From: Nocardia sp. BMG51109
GTDB taxonomy: Bacteria; Actinomycetota; Actinomycetes; Mycobacteriales; Mycobacteriaceae
Assembly (NCBI RefSeq): GCF_000526215.1
Contig: NZ_JAFQ01000004.1
Span: forward strand, 558,001-622,000
Direction of reading: 5' to 3'
Length of the DNA stretch: 64,000 nucleotides
Positions 54,143-64,000 of the stretch are shown piece by piece (position 1 is the stretch's first letter; each line of letters starts with the position of its first letter). The notes under the pieces are model-generated. The model was not told the origin of the DNA. It was given only the letters and a program-made list of their open reading frames with translations, and ran no database searches. A program made the position numbers and the translations under genes.

Positions 54143-55455
54143 CCGACTCGCCCGCCGACCGGGCCGGCGGTTCCGGGAACCGCCCCGCGAATTCGGTCGA
54201 GCACCCGTGGCCGGTGCGCACCATCGCCGTCAAGGTCGCGCAGTGGATCGACCGCCTCGGCAGCATCTGGGTGGAGGGCCAGATCACCCAGATCTCGCTG
54301 CGCCCGGGCACCCGGACCGCATTCGTCGTGCTGCGCGACCCGGCCGCCGACATGTCGCTGTCGGTGACCTGCGACCCCCAGTTGCTGCGCAGTTCGCCGG
54401 TGCCGCTGCAGGAGGGCAGCCGGGTCGTGGTGTACGGGAAACTGTCGTATTTCACCGGCCGCGGCACGATCTCGCTGCGAGTCACCGAAATCAGGGCCGT
54501 CGGCGTCGGCGAACTGCTCGCCCGGGTCGAGCGGCTGAAGGCGCTGCTGTCCGCCGAGGGCCTGTTCGACCCGAATCTGAAGCGCCCGATTCCGTTCCTG
54601 CCCAAGGCGATCGGGCTGATCACCGGACGGGCGAGCGCGGCCGAGCACGACGTGCTGACGGTGGCCCGCGAGCGCTGGCCCGCGGTCCGGTTCGAGGTCC
54701 GCAATACCGCGGTGCAGGGCCCGACCGCGGTGCCGCAGATCCTCGACGCGCTGGCCGACCTCGACCGGAACGCGGATATCGAGGTCATCGTGCTGGCCCG
54801 CGGCGGCGGCAGCGTCGAGGATCTGCTGCCGTTCTCCGACGAGACCCTGTGCCGCGCCATCGTCGCCGCGACGACGCCGATCGTGAGCGCCGTCGGCCAC
54901 GAGCCCGACAACCCGATCTCCGATTACGTCGCCGATCTGCGCGCGGCCACGCCCACCGATGCGGCCGAGCGGGTGGTCCCGGACGCGGCCGCCGAACTGG
55001 CGCTGGTCGATGAGCTGCGGGAGCGCAGCGCGGCGGCCCTGCGCGGCTGGGTGAACCGGGAGGCCCGCGCCCTGGACCAGTTGCGCTCGCGCCCGGTCCT
55101 GGCCGAACCGCTGCGGCTGCTCGAACAGCGGCACGACGAGGTCGAGCGACTGCGCATCGGCGCCCGCCGCGCCGTCGGGCACCTGCTGGACACCCAGTCC
55201 ACCGCCACCCGGCACCTGCGCGAGAAGCTCACCGCCGTCGGCCCGGCGGCCACCATGGCCCGCGGATACGCTGTGGTGCAACGGGTTTCGGGCCAGGAGC
55301 GACACGTCATCCGCGCCGTGGGCGACGCCCCGCCCGGCACTCAGCTGCGCATCCGGGTCGCCGACGGCGCGATCACCGCCGCCACCCTCGGCAGTCAAGA
55401 GCTGGGCGGCACCCGAACACCCCGCACGAAGGAGGGCAACGATGACCGACAGTGA
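54139..55455 (+). CDS. xseA: Exodeoxyribonuclease VII large subunit
   Basis: This is the 438-residue catalytic subunit of ExoVII, which degrades single-stranded DNA. The N-terminal OB fold ([28 protein letters not shown]) binds DNA. The central nuclease region has [31 protein letters not shown] and [20 protein letters not shown] long coiled coil follows, with the usual ARGYAVVQR near the end. The start is a GTG overlapping the previous gene. Confidence 0.95.
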   Translation: MTDSPADRAGGSGNRPANSVEHPWPVRTIAVKVAQWIDRLGSIWVEGQITQISLRPGTRTAFVVLRDPAADMSLSVTCDPQLLRSSPVPLQEGSRVVVYGKLSYFTGRGTISLRVTEIRAVGVGELLARVERLKALLSAEGLFDPNLKRPIPFLPKAIGLITGRASAAEHDVLTVARERWPAVRFEVRNTAVQGPTAVPQILDALADLDRNADIEVIVLARGGGSVEDLLPFSDETLCRAIVAATTPIVSAVGHEPDNPISDYVADLRAATPTDAAERVVPDAAAELALVDELRERSAAALRGWVNREARALDQLRSRPVLAEPLRLLEQRHDEVERLRIGARRAVGHLLDTQSTATRHLREKLTAVGPAATMARGYAVVQRVSGQERHVIRAVGDAPPGTQLRIRVADGAITAATLGSQELGGTRTPRTKEGNDDRQ

Positions 55456-55669
55456 CCTCGACGAGATCGCCGCATTCGGCTACGAACGCGCCCGCGACGA
55501 GCTGGTCAACGTGGTGAAGATGCTGGAGCAGGGTGGCATGGACCTGGACGACTCGCTGGCGCTGTGGGAGCGCGGCGAGGCGCTGGCGACCCGCTGCGAG
55601 GAACATCTGGCCGGGGCCCGCAAGCGCGTCGAGGACGCCCTGTCCCGCCGCGACGAGGCGCAACCATGA
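55442..55669 (+). CDS. xseB: Exodeoxyribonuclease VII small subunit
   Basis: This 75-residue, all-helical subunit of ExoVII wraps around the XseA coiled coil. The family pattern [20 protein letters not shown] and ALWERGEAL is clear. It overlaps xseA by 14 bases and the next gene by four, so all are on one message. Confidence 0.94.
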   Translation: MTDSDLDEIAAFGYERARDELVNVVKMLEQGGMDLDDSLALWERGEALATRCEEHLAGARKRVEDALSRRDEAQP

Positions 55670-56010
55670 CGATTCGTCGCGCGGTTCCGGATCTGCGGCC
55701 CGCCGACATGGAGCGGACCAGGGCCTTCTACCGGCTGCTCGGATTCGACGAGGTGATGGACCTGGGCTGGATCGTCACCCTGGCGTCGCCGTCGAATCCG
55801 ACGGCACAGATCACCCTGTTCAGCGCGGATGCCGAGAGCCCGCAACCGGATATCAGCGTCGAGGTCGACGATGTCGATGCCACGCACGACACGATGGCGG
55901 CCGCGGGCGCCGAGATCGTCTACACCCTGCGGGACGAACCGTGGGGCGTGCGCAGGTTCTTCGTCCGCGATCCGGACGGCACCGTGGTGAACGTCGTCGG
56001 CCACCGCTGA
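55666..56010 (+). CDS. VOC/glyoxalase-superfamily protein
   Basis: This is a 114-residue one-domain protein with the paired beta-alpha-beta-beta-beta units of the vicinal-oxygen-chelate fold: [20 protein letters not shown] and [18 protein letters not shown]. The lyases, dioxygenases and resistance proteins of this superfamily cannot be told apart here. The second metal Glu position is occupied by Asn in VVNVV, so metal binding may be altered. The ATG overlaps xseB (ATGA). Confidence 0.82.
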   Translation: MTIRRAVPDLRPADMERTRAFYRLLGFDEVMDLGWIVTLASPSNPTAQITLFSADAESPQPDISVEVDDVDATHDTMAAAGAEIVYTLRDEPWGVRRFFVRDPDGTVVNVVGHR

Positions 56011-56081
56011 CCGATAGAAACGTCGGCCACCACTGACCGGATACGACACCACACCGCGGGCGCCAACAGCGCACACCGGGG

Positions 56082-57038
56082 TCAGCTGAGCATGCGCACG
56101 AGACGCTCGTGCACCTTGCGCCAGGCGTCCGGGCCGAGATCGTGCTCGGCGAGCATCTCCGCCATCCGCACCATCTGCAGGGACCGAACCCGTTGCACCA
56201 GACCGGGTTCCGCCGGATCGAGGCCGAGGCCGTCGAGGAACGCGGGCCAGGCGGAGGTGAACACCGCCCGCCCGGAGAAGCTCACCGACCAGGCCCACCA
56301 CGCCACGTCGTACAGCGGATCGGCCAGCCGCACCGATTCGAAATCCAGTAGCCCCGTGATGGATACGTCCTCGACGAGCACATTCACCGGCGCGAAGTCG
56401 CCGTGCGCCAGGACCGCGGGCCGGCCGTCGAACAGGTCGGGCAGATCCGCCAGCACATCCTCCAGCGTCTCGCTCTGCGCGGCACTCAGTGCGGGACGCA
56501 GGCATTCGGCCCACGCGTCGGCGCGGGCGGCGAGGTACCGCGGCCGCGCCCAGGAATCATCGAGATCCAGGTCGTCACCGGATATTTCGGAGAAATCGGC
56601 CAGCATCGCGCCCATCGACCACGCCACCAGCGGAAACCTCGGCGTGGTGAGCCCGGTCTCCGGACTGTCCGGCACCGGAACGCCCGGCAGCGCCTCGAAC
56701 ACGGCCCACGGCGGATCCGCGTCGAGGTCCGACCGTCTGAGCACCGGAATCGCAATTCCCTTGTCGGCGGCGGATTCTCGCAGCGCATCCATGACCCGCA
56801 CCCGTCGCTCGCCGTCGGCGCGGTGGTGGTAACGCTGCAGCACCACGCGGGTCTCATCGGCGAGAGTCACTATGTCGGTGCGGTTCCGGACGCCCCATTC
56901 GGCGGGTACCGCCCCGCTGACGGGTTGACCCACCGCCTGCTCGAGCCAGCCGATGTCCGCGCGTTCCACTTGCCTGACGTTAGCGGGAGTACCGGTCCCG
57001 ACGCTACGAAACGCTCCCAGCCGGGCGTCGGGATCCAC
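56082..57038 (-). CDS. APH/choline-kinase-like phosphotransferase
   Basis: This is a 318-residue kinase-fold protein. The catalytic loop is [14 protein letters not shown] and the metal motif [18 protein letters not shown]. An N-terminal lobe with [20 protein letters not shown] carries the ATP-site lysine equivalent only doubtfully (R/Q here). Such proteins phosphorylate sugars, choline or antibiotics; the substrate is unknown. The start is a GTG at 57038, nine bases after the previous gene; a GTG at 56969 is possible. Confidence 0.8.
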   Translation of the reverse strand: MDPDARLGAFRSVGTGTPANVRQVERADIGWLEQAVGQPVSGAVPAEWGVRNRTDIVTLADETRVVLQRYHHRADGERRVRVMDALRESAADKGIAIPVLRRSDLDADPPWAVFEALPGVPVPDSPETGLTTPRFPLVAWSMGAMLADFSEISGDDLDLDDSWARPRYLAARADAWAECLRPALSAAQSETLEDVLADLPDLFDGRPAVLAHGDFAPVNVLVEDVSITGLLDFESVRLADPLYDVAWWAWSVSFSGRAVFTSAWPAFLDGLGLDPAEPGLVQRVRSLQMVRMAEMLAEHDLGPDAWRKVHERLVRMLS

Positions 57039-57047
57039 GGGGGACGG

Positions 57048-57614
57048 CTACGGGGAGACCGGTTGCGCCGTTCCGACCGCGCCGGCCAGGGCCCGGTAGA
57101 CCCCCTCGTTACCCGCGCCCTTGATGAGCACCCGGACCGAACCGAAGTCGGTGACCCAGGCCGGTTCGTCGTCCCCGACGTGATAGATCGTCCAGGTGTG
57201 CCCGCCGACCTCCTGGGTACCGCCGGGACTGCGCGTGTTGAGCACGTGATCGGCCAGCGCGCCGGCGGCGGCGTCGCTCTGGCTCAGACGCATGTAGGTG
57301 CCCTGCGGCGAGATGTAGCCGACCGTGCTGACCGCTCCCCCGCCGCTGCCGCTGACCGCGTCGCGACTGCCGGAGTTGGCCTGCCACCCCTCCGGCAGAC
57401 CGGGGTCCCGGATCGGGAACGGCAGCGTGCGCGCGTCGTCGCGCAGCGCGGCGTGCACATCGAACGCCGGAATCCGCCCCGGCGTGGGCCCGTCGGCCGA
57501 GAAGCTGCACTGGCTGGCGATCGCCGCGATCGCCAGGCAGATCAGCACCAGGGGAATCAACGACCAGAACAGATCCCGGTAATCGTGCTGGCTGCGCGGC
57601 TTCTGGTACGACAC
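57048..57614 (-). CDS. DUF4245 membrane-anchored protein (Rv1100-like)
   Basis: This 188-residue protein starts [20 protein letters not shown] with one membrane helix at about 15-36 and an extracytoplasmic domain ([33 protein letters not shown]) of the DUF4245 family. The family is found across actinobacteria, next to glpX, without a known role. A GTG at 57614 starts the conserved part; the open frame beyond it runs antisense to glpX. Confidence 0.85.
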   Translation of the reverse strand: MSYQKPRSQHDYRDLFWSLIPLVLICLAIAAIASQCSFSADGPTPGRIPAFDVHAALRDDARTLPFPIRDPGLPEGWQANSGSRDAVSGSGGGAVSTVGYISPQGTYMRLSQSDAAAGALADHVLNTRSPGGTQEVGGHTWTIYHVGDDEPAWVTDFGSVRVLIKGAGNEGVYRALAGAVGTAQPVSP

Positions 57615-57845
57615 GCAACCAGTATCCACGCGATCCGCGGCGCCGCCTCGCACGGCCTCCCGCGCACGAGACCTCGGCCACGCCCGCGGACCACCCGCGT
57701 CCCGTTCACGCAGATCGGCGACCCGATCCGAATGCCCTGCGCACGCCGATCCGATCCCGCCGAAAGTGGAACGCCAGTACCTGATGAGCGAGGCGAACCG
57801 TCTGCGACAATTCACCCAGCAGTAGACAACTCGAGGAGGCACCAC

Positions 57846-58889
57846 ATGACGGCACCCAAGCCCGCAACGAGCCGCCGTGAGGCCCCGGACCGCAACCTCG
57901 CGCTGGAGTTGGTCCGGGTGACCGAGGCCGGCGCGATGGCAGCGGGCCGCTGGGTCGGCCGCGGCGACAAGGAGGGTGGCGACGGTGCCGCCGTCGACGC
58001 GATGCGTCAACTGGTGTCCACGGTGTCCATGCGCGGCGTCGTCGTGATCGGCGAGGGCGAGAAAGACGAGGCGCCCATGCTGTACAACGGCGAGGCGGTC
58101 GGCGACGGCACCGGGCCCGACGTCGATTTCGCCGTCGACCCGATCGACGGCACCACGCTGATGTCGAAGGGCTCGCCGGGCGCGATCGCGGTGCTGGCGG
58201 TGGCCGAGCGTGGCGCGATGTTCGACCCGTCGGCGGTGTTCTATATGGAGAAGATCGCCGTCGGGCCCGAGGCCGCCGACGTCGTCGACCTGGCCGCCCC
58301 GATCGCGGAGAATCTGCGCCGGGTGGCCAAGGCCAAGAACTCCTCGGTATCCGACCTGACGGTCTGCGTCCTCGACCGCCCCCGGCACGCCCGCCACATC
58401 CAGGAGGTGCGCGACGCCGGCGCCCGCATCCGGCTGATCTCCGACGGCGACGTCGCCGGCGCGATCGCCACCGCCCGCCCCGACTCCGGCACCGACATGC
58501 TGGTCGGCACCGGCGGCACCCCCGAGGGGATCATCGCCGCGGCCGCGCTGCGCTGCATGGGCGGCGAGTTGCAGGGCAAGCTGGCGCCCAAGGATGACGA
58601 GGAGCGCCAGAAGGCCCTCGACGCCGGCCACGACCTGGACCGCATCCTGTCCACGGAGGACCTGGTGGCCGGGGAGAACGTCTTCTTCTGCGCCACCGGC
58701 GTCACCGACGGCGACCTGCTGCGCGGCGTGCGCTACTTCAGCGGCGGCGCGTCCACCCAGTCGATAGTGATGCGCTCGAAGTCCGGCACGGTGCGCATGA
58801 TCGACGCCTACCACCGGCTCACCAAGCTGCGCGAATACTCCTCGGTCGACTTCAGCGGCGACGAGCAGGCGGTACCGCCGATGCCGTGA
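57846..58889 (+). CDS. glpX: Class II fructose-1,6-bisphosphatase GlpX
   Basis: GlpX removes the 1-phosphate from fructose 1,6-bisphosphate in gluconeogenesis and is the main FBPase of mycobacteria. The metal site [12 protein letters not shown] and [13 protein letters not shown] and the substrate loop [10 protein letters not shown] are present. It is 347 residues, slightly longer than usual at the N-terminus. GAGGAGG stands before the ATG. fumC follows 110 bp downstream. Confidence 0.95.
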   Translation: MTAPKPATSRREAPDRNLALELVRVTEAGAMAAGRWVGRGDKEGGDGAAVDAMRQLVSTVSMRGVVVIGEGEKDEAPMLYNGEAVGDGTGPDVDFAVDPIDGTTLMSKGSPGAIAVLAVAERGAMFDPSAVFYMEKIAVGPEAADVVDLAAPIAENLRRVAKAKNSSVSDLTVCVLDRPRHARHIQEVRDAGARIRLISDGDVAGAIATARPDSGTDMLVGTGGTPEGIIAAAALRCMGGELQGKLAPKDDEERQKALDAGHDLDRILSTEDLVAGENVFFCATGVTDGDLLRGVRYFSGGASTQSIVMRSKSGTVRMIDAYHRLTKLREYSSVDFSGDEQAVPPMP

Positions 58890-58913
58890 ACCGCGGCGGC
58901 GCGGTACCCCGCG

Positions 58914-58951
58914 GTCGCTGTGCCGAACCACTGTCGCTGTGCCGAACCACT
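58914..58951. repeat. 19-bp direct repeat between glpX and fumC
   Basis: GTCGCTGTGCCGAACCACT occurs twice back to back at 58914-58932 and 58933-58951, followed by CAGGAGGGG. It may be a recent duplication in the leader of fumC or a tandem protein-binding site. Confidence 0.9.
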
Positions 58952-58999
58952 CAGGAGGGGCGGCACAATTCGGCCGGCCTCGGGCATAGGGTCGGACCT

Positions 59000-60406
<1,407 letters not shown>

Positions 60407-60408
60407 CC

Positions 60409-60452
60409 GGTGTGCTGGTATCGCCGCGACTCCGCGGCGATACCAGCACACC
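60409..60452. terminator. 20-bp perfect palindrome, two-way terminator
   Basis: GGTGTGCTGGTATCGCCGCG (60409-60428) pairs perfectly with its complement at 60433-60452 around an ACTC loop. It stands between the ends of fumC and the convergent microprotein gene, 15 bp from the latter's stop. On the minus strand it is followed by GGTTATTTCTCTT, which is T-rich. Confidence 0.85.
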
Positions 60453-60467
60453 CCGAATGTTCCGGCA

Positions 60468-60560
60468 TCAGACGCCGATCACGGCGCGGAGCTGCTCGAG
60501 CACGGCCACGAAGAATGTCGTGCCCTGGTCCAGAAGCCACGAGAGGTCGCCGATTATCAT
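60468..60560 (-). CDS. 30-residue hydrophobic microprotein
   Basis: ATG at 60560 opens a 30-residue peptide, MIIGDLSWLLDQGTTFFVAV and ten more residues ending VIGV. It is mostly hydrophobic with a single long helix and is likely membrane-associated. The ribosome-binding site AAAGGAGAG is among the strongest in the window at good spacing, and the big hairpin serves as its terminator. No family is known to me. Confidence 0.6.
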   Translation of the reverse strand: MIIGDLSWLLDQGTTFFVAVLEQLRAVIGV

Positions 60561-60716
60561 TTTGGTCTCTCCTTTCCTGCCACCGCTCACCGAGCGGATA
60601 CTGGCTAATCGCAGGCAACCGGCCCGCTGTTTCATCCGAATTCACCGATTCCGGCGACCCCCGGTCGGCCGCCGGAGCTATGGTCATCGGTCCCCGGAAA
60701 TGGACGTACGATCATT

Positions 60717-61916
60717 TCACCGTGATCGTGCGACCTCTTCCTCGTAGCACCGCAGTTCGATATTGTTCGCCGCGTTGTCGGCGTACTTCATCATCAGATC
60801 GAATGCCCGCGAACCCAGGAACCGGTTGCGCGCGCGAATACCCCACGCGGTCTTCGGCGCCAGGAAGTGACCGGCGTTGGAATTGCCCGCGATCTTGGCG
60901 TAGCGCCGCATGATCTCGTCGTAGCGGGCATACGCGGCGGTGTGGTCACCGGCCGCCGCCGCGAGTTCGCCCGCCAGTACATAGGCCCCGACGACGGCGA
61001 GACCGGTTCCGAAGCCGCCCAACGTATTTCCGTAGGCGGAATCGCCCACCAGCGCGACCCGTCCGGCGGTGTAGCGCCCCTTCATCCGGACCTGGCCGAG
61101 CGAATCCAGATAGAAATCGTCCAGCTCCTCGAGCTGCGCCAGCATGCCGGGTACCCCGCCGCCCATGCCGGAGAACTTCTCGGTGACGATCCGGCGTTGT
61201 GCCGCAATATCTTTGCGATCGCAGTCGAGTTCGGGCGCGGCGAACATGTACATCTGCGACGCCTTCGCGCCGCCTCGGACCGCCAGCAGACCCGGCTCGT
61301 TCCAGGCATGCGAGACAGTGCGCTCCCGCCGCTCCGGGTCGCCGCCCCATCCGGGCGCACCGGCCAGGCAGTAGTAGTACCCCAGATGGCGCACGTAGTC
61401 GCGCTCCGGACCGAAGGCCAGCCGCCGCACCGCCGAATGGATTCCGTCGCAGCCCACCACGAGATCGAAGCCGCGGGCGGGCGCGCGTTCGAACCGCACC
61501 CGCACACCGCGCTCGGTCTCGGTGAGTTCGGTGATCGAGTCGCCGAATACGTACTCACACCTGCCCGCGGTGCGCGCACAGAGCAGTTCGGCCAGGTCGC
61601 CCCGCAGGATCTCGACATCGCCGCCGGTGAATTCCCCTGATATCACGGCCTTTTCGCGGCCCGACTCGTCCAGACAGACCATGTCGGTCCGGCCGGTCCG
61701 CCGGCGCTCCACTTCTTCCCACATCCCCATCCGCTCCAGCACGGCACGGTGCGTCGCGCCCTTGAAGTCGACGGCCTGCCCGCTGCGGCGCAGCGCCGGG
61801 GCGCGCTCGATCACGGTGACGTCGAACCCGTACCAGTCGAGCCAGTAGGCGAGCGCGGGCCCGGCGATGCTCGCGCCGGAGATGAGGACGGTCTGATTAC
61901 GCACGGCAAGCTCCAT
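60717..61916 (-). CDS. FAD-dependent monooxygenase (PHBH/TetX-like)
   Basis: This is a 399-residue flavin monooxygenase. The N-terminal FAD fold has VLISGASIAGPALAYWL (GxSIAG type), the middle motif VVGCDGIHSAVRR and the late GRVALVGDSAYGNTLGGFG. It adds oxygen to an unknown aromatic or antibiotic-like substrate. It is encoded back-to-back with a TetR gene, which probably represses it through the twin sites at 61927-61962. The start at 61916 leaves only ten bases to the first operator. Confidence 0.88.
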   Translation of the reverse strand: MELAVRNQTVLISGASIAGPALAYWLDWYGFDVTVIERAPALRRSGQAVDFKGATHRAVLERMGMWEEVERRRTGRTDMVCLDESGREKAVISGEFTGGDVEILRGDLAELLCARTAGRCEYVFGDSITELTETERGVRVRFERAPARGFDLVVGCDGIHSAVRRLAFGPERDYVRHLGYYYCLAGAPGWGGDPERRERTVSHAWNEPGLLAVRGGAKASQMYMFAAPELDCDRKDIAAQRRIVTEKFSGMGGGVPGMLAQLEELDDFYLDSLGQVRMKGRYTAGRVALVGDSAYGNTLGGFGTGLAVVGAYVLAGELAAAAGDHTAAYARYDEIMRRYAKIAGNSNAGHFLAPKTAWGIRARNRFLGSRAFDLMMKYADNAANNIELRCYEEEVARSR

Positions 61917-61926
61917 CAATTTAATT

Positions 61927-61962
61927 GCGTCTGGTGGACGCTTATTAGCGTATGGTGGACGC
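61927..61962. promoter_or_regulatory. Twin operators for a TetR-type repressor
   Basis: GCGTCTGGTGGACGC (61927-61941) and GCGTATGGTGGACGC (61948-61962) are two near-identical 15-bp sites, 21 bp apart centre to centre (two helical turns). The first is a perfect inverted repeat in its arms (GCGTC/GACGC). They lie in the short gap between the divergent monooxygenase and TetR genes. Confidence 0.85.
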
Positions 61963-61992
61963 AGTTTGATCGTCAAGAACTTCTTCGAGAGC

Positions 61993-62784
61993 ATGGACAC
62001 CATGTCGGCACCGACCACTCTCGACTTGCTGTGGGGCACCCCGCAGCGGCCCAGGCGCGGCCCCAAGCCCTCCCTCTCGGTGGAGCGGATCGTCACCGAA
62101 GCGATCGCGCTCGCGGATGCCGAGGGCCTGGCGAACCTGTCCATGCAGCGCCTCGCCGAGCGGCTGGGCTGCGCGAAGATGGCGCTGTACCGCTACGTGC
62201 CGGGCAAGACGGAACTCATGGCATTGATGCTGGACGCGGCGATGGGCACACCGCCGGGCGCCACGGCACCGGAAACGGGCGAGACCCCCTCGCGGCGGCC
62301 CGCATCACCCGAATCCCCTCCCGCACCACGTGATCCGGCGATCCGGCGCGATCAGCTGCGCCTGTGGTCCGAGACCATCTTCGACCGCCTGCGCGCCCAC
62401 CCGTGGACCCTGGAGGTGGCCACCGGCGTCCGGCCGATGGGCCCGAACGAGATGGCCTGGCTGGAGAGCGCGCTCTCGGCGCTGTCGGGATCGGGCCTGA
62501 CCGGACCCGAGCGGCTCGATACGGTCGTGCTCCTGCTGGGCCACGTGCGGAGCCTGGTCCAGCAGGTCGGGCCGGCCGGCGCCGACGAGGACCTGGAGTC
62601 CCGCCTCGCCGAGCAGATCGGCCGGGTCGTGGCCACCCGCGCGGACGACTATCCGGAGGTGGTCGCGGCCTTCGCCGAACAGACCGCCGCCTCCGCCGAT
62701 CCGGCCACCGCCCGCAACAACGCCCTGCACTTCGGCATCGATCGCATCCTGGACGGCGTCGCCGCGCTGATGTCCGCCCGCTGA
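61993..62784 (+). CDS. TetR-family repressor
   Basis: This is a 263-residue regulator with a TetR DNA-binding domain at about 30-75 (SVERIVTEAIALADAEGLAN, then QRLAERLGCAKMALYRYVPG), a Pro-rich spacer and a ligand-binding domain of the TetR_C class. It probably controls the divergent monooxygenase and itself, and is released by the compound that enzyme acts on. ATG at 61993 is used; 62002 and a TTG at 61966 are alternatives. Confidence 0.87.
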   Translation: MDTMSAPTTLDLLWGTPQRPRRGPKPSLSVERIVTEAIALADAEGLANLSMQRLAERLGCAKMALYRYVPGKTELMALMLDAAMGTPPGATAPETGETPSRRPASPESPPAPRDPAIRRDQLRLWSETIFDRLRAHPWTLEVATGVRPMGPNEMAWLESALSALSGSGLTGPERLDTVVLLLGHVRSLVQQVGPAGADEDLESRLAEQIGRVVATRADDYPEVVAAFAEQTAASADPATARNNALHFGIDRILDGVAALMSAR

Positions 62785-62881
62785 TCCGGCAACCGGCTCG
62801 GTGCGGCGGAAGCGAAATATCGGTAGGTGAAACCGGGCCGAGAATCGACCACGCGGACGCCGCTGCGCATACAGTCGGATT

Positions 62882-63322
62882 ATGTCCGAGCTACCCGAGT
62901 TACAGCAGAGTGCGATCACCACGGTGCGCGAATTCTTCGCGGCACTGGAGGTGGGTGCGGTGGACGAGGCGCTGGACCTCGTCGATCCCGACATCGTCTG
63001 GAAGAACACCTCGCTGCCCGACGTCCGCGGCGCCGGCCGAGTCGGCGGGCTGCTGCGCGGGCTGAACCGGCCGGCGTTCGGCTTCCGCGCCGATATGAAC
63101 CACATCGCCGCGGAATCCAACGGATCCCCCGTCGCGGAGGGCAGCACCGTGCTCACCGAGCGCGTCGACTACCTGCGCGCCGGCCCCGTAGAGATCGAGT
63201 TCTGGGTGTGCGGCACCTTCGAGATCGTCGACGGCCGCATCACCCTGTGGCACGACCACTTCTCGTGGGAGAACGTCCTGCGCGGGACCGCCGTCGGCCT
63301 CTGGCGTGCCGTCCGCCGCTGA
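62882..63322 (+). CDS. Limonene-1,2-epoxide hydrolase family protein (EphG-like)
   Basis: This is a 146-residue NTF2-fold protein. Features of the limonene-epoxide hydrolase family are VREFFAALEVGAVDEALDLV, VEIEFWVCGTFEIVDGRITL and WHDHFSW; the Asp-Arg-Asp catalytic triad is plausible but not certain (D in IVDGR and WHDHF). M. tuberculosis EphG (Rv2740) is related and acts on epoxides of lipids. Confidence 0.78.
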   Translation: MSELPELQQSAITTVREFFAALEVGAVDEALDLVDPDIVWKNTSLPDVRGAGRVGGLLRGLNRPAFGFRADMNHIAAESNGSPVAEGSTVLTERVDYLRAGPVEIEFWVCGTFEIVDGRITLWHDHFSWENVLRGTAVGLWRAVRR

Positions 63323-63346
63323 GCGCCGGCCCCGCGCCGGTGGCGC

Positions 63347-64000
63347 TCAGGACCGCAGGTGCGCCAGCTCCGCCCGCGCCTGTTCACCGGCATCACCGAA
63401 GTCGGTGCGGGAGAAGAAGTTCCAGCGCTGCAACAGCGGCGTGAAGACCAGCTCCCCGGTGCGCGCCGGATCGTAGATACCCGCCTCGGCCAGCACCTCG
63501 GTGCTGTTGCGGCCGTCCGGCAGCGGAACCTCGGGAACGCGGAAGGCGGCGACCTGGTCGGCGATGGCCCGCGCGGTCTGGTCGGGCGCCAGGTCCAGCG
63601 CGGCGGCGATCAGATTGCCGAAGAACACCGTCTGCAACTCGTCGTCGGCGGCGAGCCGCTCGGCGATCGCGGTCACCATCGGGTTCTCCTGCAGCGCGGC
63701 CGTATTGCGGTGCCGCACCGCGGCCGACGCCTCCTCGAACGCGCCGGCGGCCAGGATGTCCAGCAGGTGTAGCGCGGGCCGGCGGAATCCGGTGGTCATA
63801 TGTTCCATCCGGTGCCGCTCCAGCTGCACGGGATCCACCGAACGCGTCACCATCAGGTAGTTGCGGATCAGGATCTCGTGCCGGTTCTCCTCGGCGGTCC
63901 ACCGGCCGACCCACCGCCACCACGGACCGGTGCGCAGGTACTTGCCGAGTTCCCGGTGATAGGAGGGCAGGTTGTCGGCGATCAGCACGCTGACGGTCAG
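63347..64000 (-). CDS. Acyl-[ACP] desaturase, DesA type (5' end outside window)
   Basis: This is the C-terminal 217 residues of a soluble di-iron stearoyl-ACP-type desaturase. The iron-binding motif EENRHE appears near the visible start and the region NLPSYHRELGKYL before it is typical. M. tuberculosis has desA2 (Rv1094) in the equivalent position. The frame runs off the window edge at 64000, so the N-terminal third with the first iron motif is not seen. Confidence 0.87.
   Translation of the reverse strand: MTVSVLIADNLPSYHRELGKYLRTGPWWRWVGRWTAEENRHEILIRNYLMVTRSVDPVQLERHRMEHMTTGFRRPALHLLDILAAGAFEEASAAVRHRNTAALQENPMVTAIAERLAADDELQTVFFGNLIAAALDLAPDQTARAIADQVAAFRVPEVPLPDGRNSTEVLAEAGIYDPARTGELVFTPLLQRWNFFSRTDFGDAGEQARAELAHLRS

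Noticed and set aside
57615..58931. Extension of the DUF4245 gene to 627 codons
   Set aside because: The extra part is antisense to glpX. The membrane anchor and family domain start at the GTG at 57614.
60410..60460. Two similar N-termini (MCWYRR...) on opposite strands
   Set aside because: They come from the perfect 20-bp palindrome at 60409-60452 being read from both sides, not from duplicated genes.

Overview
The window is GC-rich actinobacterial chromosome, most likely Nocardia or a close relative in the Mycobacteriales. The evidence is the presence of a mycothiol gene (mshB), a phosphatidylinositol-mannoside gene (pimE), an LpqW-type lipoprotein, Tat and lipobox signals, and gene order that repeatedly follows the Mycobacterium tuberculosis Rv1094-Rv1171 neighbourhood. 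Starts are often GTG, and adjacent genes commonly overlap as ATGA or GTGA. I saw no rRNA, tRNA, CRISPR array or complete insertion sequence.

Layout. (1) 0-11.4 kb is a conserved envelope and housekeeping block: a bacterial-PH membrane protein, the mshB locus with two small coupled genes, lpqW, typA, a Cys-rich microprotein behind a strong iron-box match, a pterin dehydratase, pimE and a secreted Ala/Pro-rich protein. (2) 11.5-23 kb is a mixed block: a protein of 9-residue Ser repeats, a Tat-exported DUF1906 protein, an internally duplicated protein, a CHAP-like protein, a complete osmoprotectant ABC importer (permease, ATPase, permease, binding lipoprotein; one probable CTG start), a NarI-like protein that has lost all four haem ligands, an SDR, a methyltransferase and a divergent solitary hydroxymethylbilane synthase. 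(3) 23.1-26.9 kb is a decayed accessory patch: a truncated YoeB-like toxin, three tiny overlapping genes, remnants of an XRE regulator, an integrase-like protein and a phosphotransferase, and an intact Abi/HEPN protein. (4) 26.9-35.5 kb runs from ychF into a divergent cluster of four Roadblock/LC7-like proteins and two PATAN-like/winged-helix-like proteins with no GTPase, then a large Trypco2-linker-TPR protein. (5) 35.5-51 kb holds a sugar importer without its ATPase, cstA and its YbdD partner, an ada-alkA fusion with ogt, sbcD and sbcC with a 97-codon frame fitted exactly between them, and rmuC. (6) 51-64 kb returns to the mycobacterial-like order: Rv1111c-like, ispH, Rv1109c-like, xseA, xseB, a DUF4245 gene, glpX, fumC, a flavin monooxygenase/TetR pair with twin operators, an EphG-like protein and the end of a DesA-type desaturase.

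The most promising poorly described material is the Roadblock/PATAN cluster with the Trypco2-TPR protein beside it. Next come the haem-less NarI-like protein, the iron-box microprotein, the 9-residue Ser-repeat protein and the 30-residue microprotein facing fumC. Family names come from motif recognition only; no searches were run.
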